Source of the DNA: CAYJXJ01 sp964374095
Lineage (GTDB): Bacteria; Elusimicrobiota; Elusimicrobia; UBA1565; UBA9628
Direction: 5' to 3'
Length of the DNA stretch: 31,078 bases
Assembly (NCBI GenBank): GCA_964374095.1
Contig: CAYJXJ010000037.1
Span: 1 to 31,078 of the forward strand
Both the position numbers and the translations under genes were made by a program. Each line of letters begins with the position of its first letter. Position 1 is the stretch's first letter. Below the pieces are notes generated by a model that was given only the letters and a program-made list of their open reading frames with translations, ran no database searches and was not told the origin of the DNA. Positions 8,192 to 16,428 of this stretch are shown here, piece after piece.

Positions 8192-8200
8192 TCAATTCCA

Positions 8201-9079
8201 ATGGGCATCGTGATCGCCAGCATCGAAAAGAACCGCCGTCATCGGCGCCGCGGGCCGTGGGCCCCCACGGTCCTTTTTCTCTCCGCGCTGCTGGCGGGGC
8301 CCGCGCTCGCCGCCAAGCCCAAACCCAAGGCCAAGGCCAAGACCGCGGCGCCCGCCCTCACCGGACGGCAGGTGATGGAGGAACAGAAGAGGCGGCACAA
8401 GACCGGCAAGGAGCTCGCTCACGAGGAGATGGTCCTGATAGATAAGGGCGGCAATAAGGAGACTCGGGCCTTGCTCCGCTACTCCCTGGACGTCGACAAG
8501 GATACCACCAAGGTCCTGCTCGCATTCACGGAGCCCGCCAATATCCGCGGCACCTCCCTGCTGACCTGGGACCACGACAAGAGATCCGACGACCAGTGGA
8601 TCTATGCCCCGGCGCGAGGGCGGCGGCTTACCCGCGTCGCCGAAGGCAGCCGCCAGTCGTCGTTCATGGGCACGGATTTCACCTACGAGGACCTCTCGCC
8701 GGAATCGCTTGATGACAACGAATACACCCTCTTGCGGGAGGAGCGGGCCCCCGCGCCCTGCTACGTCATCGAGACCCGTCCCCGCTCCAACAAGTCGGGC
8801 TACTCGCGCCGCATACTCTGGGTCCGCCAGGACATATTCTTCACGGTCAAGGTGGAGTTTTACGGCGAGAATGACCGCCTCCTCAAGACCCAGAGCCTCT
8901 CCGAGATCAGGCCGGTCCGGGGCGCCGTGCATCGGGCCCATAGATCCGTCATGCGAACCCACCAGACGGACCACCGGACCGAGGTCACGGTGGCCAGCCA
9001 GGACATCAACCCCGCGATCGGGGAGGACCTCTTCACGCATCCCTCCGTGCTCAATGGGCGGGCCCTGGATGGCCGCTAG
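8201..9079 (+). CDS. LolA-like outer-membrane lipoprotein-sorting protein
   Basis: The 292-residue product starts with a positively charged region and hydrophobic core (VLFLSALLAGPALAA, about residues 24-38) typical of a Sec signal peptide, then a Lys/Ala/Pro linker and a beta-rich domain. The motif run RGTSLLTW, DDQWIYAPARGRRLTR and SSFMGTDFTYEDL is characteristic of the DUF4292/LolA-like proteins encoded beside RND/MMPL transporters. They are thought to carry lipid or lipoprotein cargo through the periplasm. The ATG at 8201 was chosen over upstream in-frame starts because a promoter lies just before it and the signal peptide follows at once; there is no Shine-Dalgarno. The MMPL transporter gene starts 48 bases after the stop, in the usual family order. 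Confidence 0.85.
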   Translation: MGIVIASIEKNRRHRRRGPWAPTVLFLSALLAGPALAAKPKPKAKAKTAAPALTGRQVMEEQKRRHKTGKELAHEEMVLIDKGGNKETRALLRYSLDVDKDTTKVLLAFTEPANIRGTSLLTWDHDKRSDDQWIYAPARGRRLTRVAEGSRQSSFMGTDFTYEDLSPESLDDNEYTLLREERAPAPCYVIETRPRSNKSGYSRRILWVRQDIFFTVKVEFYGENDRLLKTQSLSEIRPVRGAVHRAHRSVMRTHQTDHRTEVTVASQDINPAIGEDLFTHPSVLNGRALDGR

Positions 9080-9127
9080 TCATACCGAGGGGTCCCCGGC
9101 CCCCCCCGCCCCGACGCATTCCCCGTC

Positions 9128-11833
9128 GTGAGGCGGGTCTTCAGCCTGGTCATCCGGCGGCCGGGGCTCGTCCTGGTCCTCCTGGCCCTGATCTCGGCCG
9201 CGGCGGCCCTGGGGGCCGGGAAACTTGAGATCGCGGTGTCGGCCGAGGGCTTCATGTCCGCCGCGGACCCGGAGCGGGCCTTCTACGATGAGACCCGGCG
9301 CGTTTTCGGCTCGGACACCATCACGGTCGTCTACGTTTCCGACCCGCGGCTCATGGAGCCGGACCGGCTCGAAGCCCTGCGCTCGGCCGCCGAGGCCCTG
9401 GAGCGGCTCGACGTCGTCTCCAAGGTCGAGAGCCTCTTCACCGCCAAGAACTTCCGCGACCGGGCGGGCATTCTCGAGACCCGGCCTTTCCTGGATCCCC
9501 TGCCGCAAAAACCGGAGGCGGTCGCCGCCGTCCTCGCCGACGCCCACCGCAACCCCATGGTCGAGCGCAACTTGATCTCCACCGACGGCAGGACCATGGC
9601 GATCAACGTCTACCTGAAAACCGGGAACCGGGGCCGGGACTTCGATGTCCGCGCGGCGCGGGAGATCGAGGACATACTCGCCCCGCTCCAGGGGCGTTTC
9701 GAAAAGGTCTTCCAGATCGGCCCCTCCTATGCCCGCAAGGTCCTCAGCGAGGCGATCGTTTCGGATCAGAAGATACTGACCCCCCTGGCCGTGGGCGTCA
9801 TCCTGCTCTCCCTCTATCTCAGCCTGGGCAGCCTCGAGGGCGCCATGATCCCGCTGGGCACCGCGGCCTTGAGCGTGCTCTGGACCGCCGGGTTCATGGG
9901 GTTCATGGGGCTTCCGGTCACGCTCCTGACCGCCGCCGTGCCGGCCCTGCTCATCGTCATCGGCTCGGCCGAGGACATGCATATGCTGGCCGAGTACCGC
10001 CGGGGCCTGGCCGAGGGCCTGGGCCGGGACGGCGCCATCATGGGCATGGCGGAGAAGTCCGGCGTGGCGCTGCAGTTCACCTTCTGGACCACCTATCTGG
10101 GATTCTTGGCCGTGGGACTCAACGATATGCCGGTCCTGCGCGAATTCGCCGTCGTCTCCTCCACGGGCCTGCTCTTCAACTTCATCGCCACGTTGTTGAT
10201 GGCGCCGCTCTACCTGAGGCTCTTCGGCCGGAGGGAGGCCGCGGCGGGTCACGCGGGCTCGGCCTCCAGGCTTGAAGGCGCGGCCTTGGGAATTTGGACC
10301 GCCATCGCCCCCCGGCGGCGTCTGGTGCTTGTCTTGACCGCCGCGGCCACCGTGGCCGTGGCCGCGGGCTCGTTCCACGTCAAGGTCGACAACAATGTCC
10401 TCAGCTACTTCAAGAAGGACTCCGACGTCCGCTCCCGCACCGAAGTCCTGGCCCGGAGCTTGAGCGGCATGAACACATTCCAGATCGTGCTGACGGGACC
10501 GCCGGGGACTTTTCGGGACCCCGAGTTCCTGCGCCATCTCCGCGGCCTCCAGGATTCCCTGGCCGGCACGGGGCTCTTCGACTCTTCGATCTCCTACGCG
10601 GATTTCATCGCGCTGATCCATCGGGAAATGGGCCAGGGGGAGTCCGCCCCGCTGGGCATTCCCAAATCCCCCGAGCTCGTGGAGCAATACCGGACCCTTT
10701 TCCTCGCCCGCTCCGAGATCGAGCGCTACGTGTCGTTCCACCAGGATTCGGCGGCCGTGCTGGTCCGCCACCACATTTCGGCCTCGAGCGACCTTGAGCA
10801 CGCCCTTGAGCGCGTGCGGGGCTTCGCCCACAACTTGGACCGGCGGCTCGAGGTCCGGATCACCGGGGAGGACGTGCTCACCAGCCGCGCCGTGGACGCC
10901 CTGGCCCGCGGCCAGGCCTCCTCGCTGGCGGCGCTCATCATCGTCATCTTCCTCATGATGTCCACGCTCTTCCTGAACTGGAAGGCGGGCCTGCTCTCGC
11001 TGATACCCAATCTCGTCCCCCTCGCCGCCCTCTTCGGGCTGATGGGCTACCTGGGCATCCCCCTGGACATCGGCACGGCCCTCATCGCCGACGTCGTCAT
11101 CGGCATCGCCGTCGACGACACCATCCACATGATGGTGCGCTATAACCAGGAGATGCGCCGCACCGGCGACGAGGCCGCGGCGCTCGCCGACACCCTGCGC
11201 GCCCAGGCGGAGCCCGTGGGAGTCACCACGCTGGCCCTCATCCTGGGCTTCGGCGTGCTGCTCGCCTCGAGCTTCGTGCCGGTGATGACCTTCGGCGCCC
11301 TCTCCGCCGTCCTGCTCGTGATCGGCCTGGCGTCGGACCTACTGGTGACGCCCACCCTCCTCTCCATGACCCGCTTCGTGACCCTCTGGGACGTGCTCGG
11401 CGTCAAGATCGGGCGCAAGGTCCTGGAGGAGTGCGAGCTCTTCCGGGGCCTGCGGAGTTGGCAGGTCCGCAAGCTGGTCAGCCTCTGCCAGGTGCGCTCC
11501 TGCGCCGCCGCGCAGACCCTGGTCGGGCAGGGCGAGAAGGGTTCGGAGATGTTCGTGGTCCTCTCGGGCTCGGTGCGCGGCGAGAAGACCCTGCCGGACG
11601 GCCGGCGCCTGGCGCTCGGGTCCTTCGGCCCGGGGGCGCTCCTGGGCGAGCTCTCCCTGGCCGCGGGAGTTCCCCGCACCGCGGACCTCGTGGCCGAAGG
11701 CCCCTCCGAGATCCTGGTCCTCGGGTGGCGCGATGTCGAAGGCCTCTCCAGGGCCCTCCCGTGGATTTCGAGCCGAATCTTCCTTAATATGGCCAGGGTC
11801 CTCGCCAACCGTGTCCTGAAGAAGGAGGAGTGA
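9128..11833 (+). CDS. RND/MMPL-family transporter with C-terminal cyclic-nucleotide-binding domain
   Basis: The 901-residue protein begins with one helix (residues about 10-30) and a periplasmic domain. A sterol-sensing-type bundle follows from about 216 to 395 with the motif IGSAEDMHMLAEYRR. The arrangement repeats with a second helix, domain and bundle (about 400-755) containing VVIGIAVDDTIHMMVRYN. This is the two-fold RND layout of MMPL/HpnN-like lipid exporters, which take cargo from the inner membrane to the periplasm. From about 765 a CRP-like cNMP-binding domain is fused, with the phosphate cassette GELSLAAGVPRTAD: Glu841, Arg850 and Thr851 match the residues that bind cAMP or cGMP in CRP. 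The GTG at 9128 is the first start that gives a proper first helix. The stop overlaps the next start, and an AAGGAGG at the end serves the outer-membrane gene. The fusion is unusual. Confidence 0.88.
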   Translation: MRRVFSLVIRRPGLVLVLLALISAAAALGAGKLEIAVSAEGFMSAADPERAFYDETRRVFGSDTITVVYVSDPRLMEPDRLEALRSAAEALERLDVVSKVESLFTAKNFRDRAGILETRPFLDPLPQKPEAVAAVLADAHRNPMVERNLISTDGRTMAINVYLKTGNRGRDFDVRAAREIEDILAPLQGRFEKVFQIGPSYARKVLSEAIVSDQKILTPLAVGVILLSLYLSLGSLEGAMIPLGTAALSVLWTAGFMGFMGLPVTLLTAAVPALLIVIGSAEDMHMLAEYRRGLAEGLGRDGAIMGMAEKSGVALQFTFWTTYLGFLAVGLNDMPVLREFAVVSSTGLLFNFIATLLMAPLYLRLFGRREAAAGHAGSASRLEGAALGIWTAIAPRRRLVLVLTAAATVAVAAGSFHVKVDNNVLSYFKKDSDVRSRTEVLARSLSGMNTFQIVLTGPPGTFRDPEFLRHLRGLQDSLAGTGLFDSSISYADFIALIHREMGQGESAPLGIPKSPELVEQYRTLFLARSEIERYVSFHQDSAAVLVRHHISASSDLEHALERVRGFAHNLDRRLEVRITGEDVLTSRAVDALARGQASSLAALIIVIFLMMSTLFLNWKAGLLSLIPNLVPLAALFGLMGYLGIPLDIGTALIADVVIGIAVDDTIHMMVRYNQEMRRTGDEAAALADTLRAQAEPVGVTTLALILGFGVLLASSFVPVMTFGALSAVLLVIGLASDLLVTPTLLSMTRFVTLWDVLGVKIGRKVLEECELFRGLRSWQVRKLVSLCQVRSCAAAQTLVGQGEKGSEMFVVLSGSVRGEKTLPDGRRLALGSFGPGALLGELSLAAGVPRTADLVAEGPSEILVLGWRDVEGLSRALPWISSRIFLNMARVLANRVLKKEE

Positions 11834-13299
11834 GGCCCCGGCGCCGGAGCCTTGTCTTCCTGGCGCCCTTGTGCCTGGCCCTGGGGGCCGCGGCCCAGGA
11901 GGCGAAGCCCTGGGAAGCCCCGGGAGTTCCTGCCGCGCCGAGCCCGCCGTCCCGGGTCAAACCCCTCAAGCCAATCGCTCCCCAACCCGCCAGGCCGGAG
12001 CCCGAACAGCGGGCTCCCCCGCCGCCCCTCCCGCTGGGGCGCATGCTCCGCAAGGGCTTCACGGCGAAACTGAGGATGCGATTCCTCAGCTATTTCCACT
12101 CTCGCGTGCGCTCCGGCGTGGATTCAACGCGGGATTTCATGGAGGGGACCTTTCTGTGGACGGAGAGGCTGGCCTGGTCCGCGCATCAGGTGGACGCGGA
12201 GGGCTGGATAGAGGGCGGGGGTCTGACCGAAGGGTATTCCCAGGCCGCCTCCGGAGGCCGGGACCTCAAGCGCGGCCGCAATCATTTGGAGGTCAAGGTT
12301 CTCCACTACACCCGCAAGGCGGGCAGGGTCTACCTCGGCGTGGGGCGCCGGCCTCTCGAGACCATAGGCATTGCCGCGCCTTATTCGCCGGCCCAACGCG
12401 CGGCCCGCCTGGACCTCAACGACCCCGACCCCGGGGAACCGCGACAGCTCGGACTGTGGCAGGCCTCGGCCGTCCGCGCCGGCAATAACTGGTCCCTGAG
12501 CTGCTACTGGCTGCCGGTGTTTGAGCCGAGCAAATTGCCCAGCTCGCGCTCGCGGTGGAGCGGCGACGACACCCCGGAGTTGGGCGCCGGGGACTTCAAC
12601 TTCGCGCTGATCTCCACCGCGACGACGCGAGACCGTTACCCGAGGCAGAGTCTCTCCAATTCCAGAACGTTTGTGCGCGCGTCGGGCACGGTGGCCGGAT
12701 GGGAGGGATTCGCCGCCTACTTCCACGGCCCCTCTCCCCACGCGGTCCTGAAAGAGGAAAAGTCCGGGGTCTTCCTGCGCGAATACCCGCATGCCCATCA
12801 CGTGAGCGGGGGCCTTGAGAAACAGTTCGGGGCGCTGGTGGCCCACGCCGAGTCACTCTACCAGGCCAGCCCTCTGCGCCGAGATGACGACTTCGTCAAC
12901 ACCGTCGCGGGCTTCCGTTATACGATTGATGACAAGGTCCGGGAGCTGAAACTGGGCCTGGAGTCGATCGAGCTCACCGCGGATTATGCCTGGGAGAGCC
13001 TGGTCCGGCGAAAGACCGATCCAGAGGTGCGCCAGAGCTCCATGCTGGGCCGCGCCGGGCGCGGCACCTTCTTCACCCGGGTTGAGCTGGTCGTCAGCAC
13101 CAAGCTCAGCGCGATCCTGGGCTCGGTCTACGACCGCCACGACGGCGGACGCCTGGAGACTTACGGCCTGAAGGGCGAGGTGGTCAAGAACCTGGACTTC
13201 CGGGCGTGGGCCGAGGTCTACAACGGTCCGCCGCGGAGCGCCCTGGGCTTCTGGCGCAAGAACGACCGCGCCGTCATGCAGGCGACATACTCCTTCTGA
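11830..13299 (+). CDS. Predicted outer-membrane beta-barrel protein of the MMPL export unit
   Basis: The product has 489 residues: a signal peptide (SLVFLAPLCLALGAAAQ), a Pro-rich linker to about residue 70, then alternating beta-type sequence to the C-terminus, which ends QATYSF. A terminal aromatic Phe after a beta strand is the usual signal for BAM-dependent barrel insertion. The length and the many amphipathic strands with aromatic girdles fit a barrel. No catalytic motif is seen. The GTG at 11830 overlaps the MMPL stop (GTGA). The AAGGAGG at 11822-11828 lies only one base from it, closer than normal, but no later start keeps the signal peptide. Gene order LolA-like, RND, outer-membrane barrel suggests a trans-envelope route for the cargo. 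Confidence 0.75.
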   Translation: MRPRRRSLVFLAPLCLALGAAAQEAKPWEAPGVPAAPSPPSRVKPLKPIAPQPARPEPEQRAPPPPLPLGRMLRKGFTAKLRMRFLSYFHSRVRSGVDSTRDFMEGTFLWTERLAWSAHQVDAEGWIEGGGLTEGYSQAASGGRDLKRGRNHLEVKVLHYTRKAGRVYLGVGRRPLETIGIAAPYSPAQRAARLDLNDPDPGEPRQLGLWQASAVRAGNNWSLSCYWLPVFEPSKLPSSRSRWSGDDTPELGAGDFNFALISTATTRDRYPRQSLSNSRTFVRASGTVAGWEGFAAYFHGPSPHAVLKEEKSGVFLREYPHAHHVSGGLEKQFGALVAHAESLYQASPLRRDDDFVNTVAGFRYTIDDKVRELKLGLESIELTADYAWESLVRRKTDPEVRQSSMLGRAGRGTFFTRVELVVSTKLSAILGSVYDRHDGGRLETYGLKGEVVKNLDFRAWAEVYNGPPRSALGFWRKNDRAVMQATYSF

Positions 13300-13359
13300 G
13301 CGGTCCGCCGCTGTCCACGCGACGGGGAATTTTGATACCTTCTGACAGGCGATTTTCCC

Positions 13360-14976
13360 ATGATCCAACTCGCTGCCCGCGGGAGCGCGTCCTTCTTCTG
13401 GAAGCCCGAGGCTTGCCACTGGGCCCTCGAGCCGGGGGGGACCGGCGCCGCCGCGGTCCCCGTACTCGCCACCCCCTTCGCCATCGGGCGGGCGCACGAC
13501 TGCCAGCTGGTCCTCCCTCACAGCCTGGAGCTGGCCAAGGTCACGAGCCGCTGGCATTGCTACATCATGGGCGAGGGCGGCGCCGCCCTCGCGCTCCAGG
13601 ACGGAAGCCTGGCGACGGTCCCGGAAACGGGCCGCGCCAAGCCCAGCGTCTCGGGGACTTTGATCAACGGCCGCAGGCTCGAAGGCCCCACGCCCCTCAA
13701 GGCGGGCGACACCATCCGGGTGGGGCCCTGGGATTTCCTCGTCGAGGACCGCCGGGAGAGCGCGGTCGATATCCAGGGAGTCCTCCAGGACTTGGCGGCG
13801 CAGAATCCCCAGCGCCTCGAGCCCGCCGGCCCCCAGGCCGCCCAGGGCTTCGCCCACCTTCAAGATCTCATCGAGAGGCTCCACGGCGCGGGCGGGACGT
13901 ACCAACGCCTCATGGCCATCCTGCAATTCGGGCTCGAGCGGATCAGCGCCGCGCAGGTGGCCGCGATCCTCATCGATTCCCCCGCCGGCAAGCCGCCGGC
14001 CGTACGGGCCGCCCTCCTGCGGGGCCGCGGGGAGGCGCAAGGGCTGTCCTTCTCCTCGGAACTCGTCGGCAGGCTCGCCCCGGACCGGGCCTACCTGCTC
14101 GATCCCCAGATCACCAATGCCTCTCGGAGCCAGGCGGAGCAGAAGATCAGCTCGGGGCTGCTCGTGCCGATACGCGGCCACTCCTCCCGGCTGGGACTGC
14201 TCTACATGGACAACCGCGACTCCGGGCGGTTCCTAGGGTTGGCGGACCTCTATCTCGCCAACGCCCTGGCCAGCCTCGCGTCCCTCCAGCTCGTCATGGA
14301 ACGTCAGGCCCACCTCTCGCAGGTCGCGCACAACATGGGGCAGTTCGTCGGACCCGGCGTGGCCCAGCACATCGAGGAGGAGACGCGCGGCGGCCGCCAG
14401 GTCGCTCTGGGAGGCCGCGAGTGCGAGGCCACCATCCTCTTCGTGGACATGGCGGGATTCACGCAGTTCTGCCGCGACCGCGATCCCACGCATATCACCG
14501 CGTTGCTCAATTCTTTCTACGAGGCGGTCTGCCGCAGCGTCGAGCGGCTGGGAGGCCAGGTCCAGGAATTCGTGGGGGACGGAGCCGTGGCGGTGTTCGG
14601 CGCGGACTCGCGGTTTCCCACGGGCGGCAACCACGCCCTCTCGGCCGCGCAGGCCGCCTGGGATATGATCGAGCGCTGGCGCCAATGCGCCGTGCCCGGC
14701 GGCCGGCACCTGCCGCTGCGCGTGGGCTTGAACACCGGCAGGGTGGTCGCCGGCAACCTGGGCTTCCCGGGCCGGATGAAGCACGGCGTGATCGGCGAGG
14801 CCGTCAACCTCGCCGCCCGCATGGAGCCCATGGCGCCGCCCGACGGGATCGCCCTCGCCGATTCGACGCGGCGGCTCCTGGGTAACGGGTGTCGGTTGGA
14901 GGACGGGGGAGAGGCGTCCATCAAGGGCTTCGGCCGGCTGAGGTTTTGGCGGCTGCTGTCGGCGCCGCCGGCCTGA
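13360..14976 (+). CDS. FHA-GAF-class III nucleotidyl cyclase, predicted guanylate cyclase
   Basis: Residues about 35-130 are an FHA phosphothreonine-binding domain (AIGRAHDCQL, SRWHC with the Ser/Arg/His set, and INGRRL). Residues about 165-315 are a GAF-type sensor (LLVPIRG, GLLYMDNRDSG). Residues about 355-500 are a class III cyclase with both metal residues, Asp363 (FVDMAGFT) and Asp407 (FVGDGAV), transition-state Asn483 and Arg487 (AVNLAARM). The base-selecting pair is Glu403 and Gly476 where adenylate cyclases have Lys and Asp/Thr. Glu at the first site is the hallmark of guanylate cyclases, so cGMP is the predicted product. The FHA domain suggests control by a Ser/Thr kinase; one is encoded in the operon next door. 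It starts 60 bases after the outer-membrane gene and may have its own weak promoter. Confidence 0.88.
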   Translation: MIQLAARGSASFFWKPEACHWALEPGGTGAAAVPVLATPFAIGRAHDCQLVLPHSLELAKVTSRWHCYIMGEGGAALALQDGSLATVPETGRAKPSVSGTLINGRRLEGPTPLKAGDTIRVGPWDFLVEDRRESAVDIQGVLQDLAAQNPQRLEPAGPQAAQGFAHLQDLIERLHGAGGTYQRLMAILQFGLERISAAQVAAILIDSPAGKPPAVRAALLRGRGEAQGLSFSSELVGRLAPDRAYLLDPQITNASRSQAEQKISSGLLVPIRGHSSRLGLLYMDNRDSGRFLGLADLYLANALASLASLQLVMERQAHLSQVAHNMGQFVGPGVAQHIEEETRGGRQVALGGRECEATILFVDMAGFTQFCRDRDPTHITALLNSFYEAVCRSVERLGGQVQEFVGDGAVAVFGADSRFPTGGNHALSAAQAAWDMIERWRQCAVPGGRHLPLRVGLNTGRVVAGNLGFPGRMKHGVIGEAVNLAARMEPMAPPDGIALADSTRRLLGNGCRLEDGGEASIKGFGRLRFWRLLSAPPA

Positions 14977-14995
14977 GGTCGCGGCGCGCAGTCGC

Positions 14996-15025
14996 GGATT
15001 TATCTCCACGGGTGGAGGTGAATCC
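14996..15025. terminator. Hairpin between convergent genes, CTCCA-N4-TGGAG family, copy 3
   Basis: GGATTTATCTCCA pairs with TGGAGGTGAATCC over 13 positions (two of them G-T) around the loop CGGG. It lies 20 bases after the cyclase stop and 15 bases beyond the end of the pilus operon, so it could stop transcription from both sides although no T-run follows. It shares its core with the two elements upstream of the LolA-like gene. Confidence 0.5.
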
Positions 15026-15039
15026 GGGGAGGATCCCCC

Positions 15040-15459
15040 TCAGAGCTTCTGCCAGGCGAGCACCGCGCCGCCCGGGGAGGCCAACACCCGGACCCGCTCC
15101 AGCGCCCGGGCGGCCTTGCGGTTGGGGACATAGCCCGTGGAGATGACGACCAACTGGCCCCCCTCGCGGCGCACCGAGACGCCGAACGCCCCCGTGGCCA
15201 GGGCCGCCTCCTCGCCGGCATAGGACGCGTTGCCGCGCCGCGCCTCCCAGAGGGCCTTGGCCGCGCCCGCCTCGGCGAGATTCACCGCCATGGCGGAGAG
15301 CTTCATGCGGTTGACCGCGTCGTACTGGGAGACGACGCTCATCTGCAAGGCGGCCAGCGCGAGCCACAGGGTGAGCAGCATAAACATGGCGGCGGCGCTG
15401 ACGCTGCCGCGCTGGGAGCGCGCGAAGCGCGAGAACTGGATCCTTCCCCGAGGGCTCAC
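15040..15459 (-). CDS. PilX-like pilus assembly protein
   Basis: The 139-residue product has a charged start, then QRGSVSAAAMFMLLTLWL, one hydrophobic helix (about 18-42) that continues as an amphipathic helix with the AEAGAAKALWEARR segment. This is the layout of PilX/GspK-type minor pseudopilins, which prime and cap pilus or pseudopilus fibres in the inner membrane. The Gly before Ser could be a prepilin-peptidase site, but the usual FTLIE sequence is absent, so processing is uncertain. The GTG at 15459 overlaps the previous stop (GTGA). It is the last gene of the eight-gene operon. Confidence 0.65.
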   Translation of the reverse strand: MSPRGRIQFSRFARSQRGSVSAAAMFMLLTLWLALAALQMSVVSQYDAVNRMKLSAMAVNLAEAGAAKALWEARRGNASYAGEEAALATGAFGVSVRREGGQLVVISTGYVPNRKAARALERVRVLASPGGAVLAWQKL

Positions 15460-16016
15460 GACCCGGACCTCCGGAGGGCCGCGGCCGATGCGAAGGCGCG
15501 GCGCACCCGGCGCTCGCCGGCCTGGGAGGCGAAGGCGGCCGAAAAGGTCACGAGCCGCGCGCCCGAGGCCGCGGGGTGGAATGAGAAGCTCAGGCTCTCC
15601 AGGTTGGCGGCCAGCACCTGCCGCGTGGCCCGCCGCATGCTGCCCGGACCCGGGAACACGCTCTTGAGCAGACGCCGTCCCTCGGGCTCCACGGAATAGA
15701 CGATGTGGTCCGAGATCCAGGGGGCCGGGCGCGGGCCCGAGGCCACGCCCGGAACACTCAGGATAAGACAGCGCTCCGAAGCAACGAACTCCTTGTACTT
15801 GGGGACGACCGCGGAAGCTCCCCGCACATCCCGGCCCAGGGCGGTCATGGCGGTCCGGGCCGAGAGGCCGACCTCGGAATAGGCGGCCAGCGCCATGCGT
15901 CCTTTGATGACCTCGTGGATCAGAGGGGGGAGGACGCCGGCAAGTATGCCGATGATCGCCACGGTGATCATCAGCTCGATCAAAGTGAATCCCGCCCGCC
16001 TATTGAGGTCTTTCAT
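15456..16016 (-). CDS. Type II/IV pseudopilin, GspJ/PilW-like
   Basis: A short basic leader (MKDLNRRAG) is followed by FTLIELMITVAIIGILAG, a canonical class III signal with cleavage after Gly9, an N-terminal Phe to be methylated and Glu5 of the mature chain. The mature part of about 177 residues has the alpha-spine and a beta-rich end with a Cys and SVEPEGRRLL, as in the GspJ/PilW group of minor pseudopilins. It would join the tip of a pilus or pseudopilus. The ATG is one base after the stop of the previous gene. Confidence 0.85.
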   Translation of the reverse strand: MKDLNRRAGFTLIELMITVAIIGILAGVLPPLIHEVIKGRMALAAYSEVGLSARTAMTALGRDVRGASAVVPKYKEFVASERCLILSVPGVASGPRPAPWISDHIVYSVEPEGRRLLKSVFPGPGSMRRATRQVLAANLESLSFSFHPAASGARLVTFSAAFASQAGERRVRRAFASAAALRRSGS

Positions 16017-16017
16017 A

Positions 16018-16428
16018 TCAGGGCGCCGGAGCCAGGCTCTCCAGCCTGACCTCGCCCCCGGCCGCCCCGGACCGGCCCCAAGCCACGCGCACCGTCACCG
16101 CCCCGAGGCCCGTGGCCCGGTAGCGCTCCTCATTATAGGTGATGCTCAATCCCGGCGATGAGCTCTCCAGGGCTGAAAACAGGTCGGCCAGTTCTTTCAC
16201 GGTCGGCCGGCGCCCCCGGGCCCGGCGGAACTCCATGACATGCTCGGCCGCGAGCACGGCCTGCGTGTAGGCCGCCAGGTCCGTTCCCAGGGACAGCCGC
16301 CGCATGAAGACCGCTCCCCCCGAACCCATCAGCACCGATATGACTATCGCGACGAGGAGCGCCTCGATCATGCTCATGCCGCGCGCTTGCGCGCCAGGCC
16401 GTCCTCCCTTTAAAAATCTCGAAGTCAT
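16018..16428 (-). CDS. Minor pseudopilin, PilV/GspI-like
   Basis: The product (136 residues) has the leader MTSRFLKGGRPGAQARG, then MSMIEALLVAIVISVLMGSGG. This is a class III signal with Gly before Met and Glu at mature position 5, followed by one helix and a short soluble domain. Met at mature position +1 and the MIEALLVAIVI wording are typical of PilV/GspI-type minor pilins. The ATG at 16428 shares a base with the upstream TGA; a GTG one codon earlier (16431) is an alternative. The small size fits a priming subunit. Confidence 0.8.
   Translation of the reverse strand: MTSRFLKGGRPGAQARGMSMIEALLVAIVISVLMGSGGAVFMRRLSLGTDLAAYTQAVLAAEHVMEFRRARGRRPTVKELADLFSALESSSPGLSITYNEERYRATGLGAVTVRVAWGRSGAAGGEVRLESLAPAP

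Larger units (their letters stand above)
7525..8200. other. 676-bp intergenic region with palindromes, a promoter at each end and a doubtful small ORF
   Basis: The region separates the divergent cyclase and LolA-like genes. It holds an extended -10 facing left (7535-7543), a 9-bp-stem hairpin (7676-7697), a doubtful 41-codon ORF (7770-7895), a 16-bp palindrome (7929-7944), a second hairpin of the same design (8092-8113) and a strong promoter facing right (8163-8191). The frame of the LolA-like gene stays open leftward to about 7862. The implied protein between 7892 and 8200 is low-complexity and rich in Arg, Ser and Gly, crosses a hairpin and contains the promoter, so it was not taken as coding. 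Confidence 0.6.

Noticed and set aside
7862..8200. N-terminal extension of the LolA-like gene from an upstream start, including the ATG at 7892 with an AAGGAGG before it
   Set aside because: The implied residues are low-complexity, run through a hairpin and a near-consensus promoter, and would bury the signal peptide 100 residues inside the protein.
9080..11128. Minus-strand open frame of 682 codons opposite the MMPL gene
   Set aside because: Composition (His, Gly, Asp, Gln rich) is that of an antisense shadow, and the MMPL motifs are clear on the + strand.
13312..13341. Promoter before the FHA-GAF cyclase
   Set aside because: The boxes match only three of six positions each; the gene could equally be read through from the MMPL operon.
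15040..15459. Tad-type pilus protein (TadE/TadG-like)
   Set aside because: The position at the end of a pseudopilin operon and the helix with AEAGAAKALW fit PilX better.
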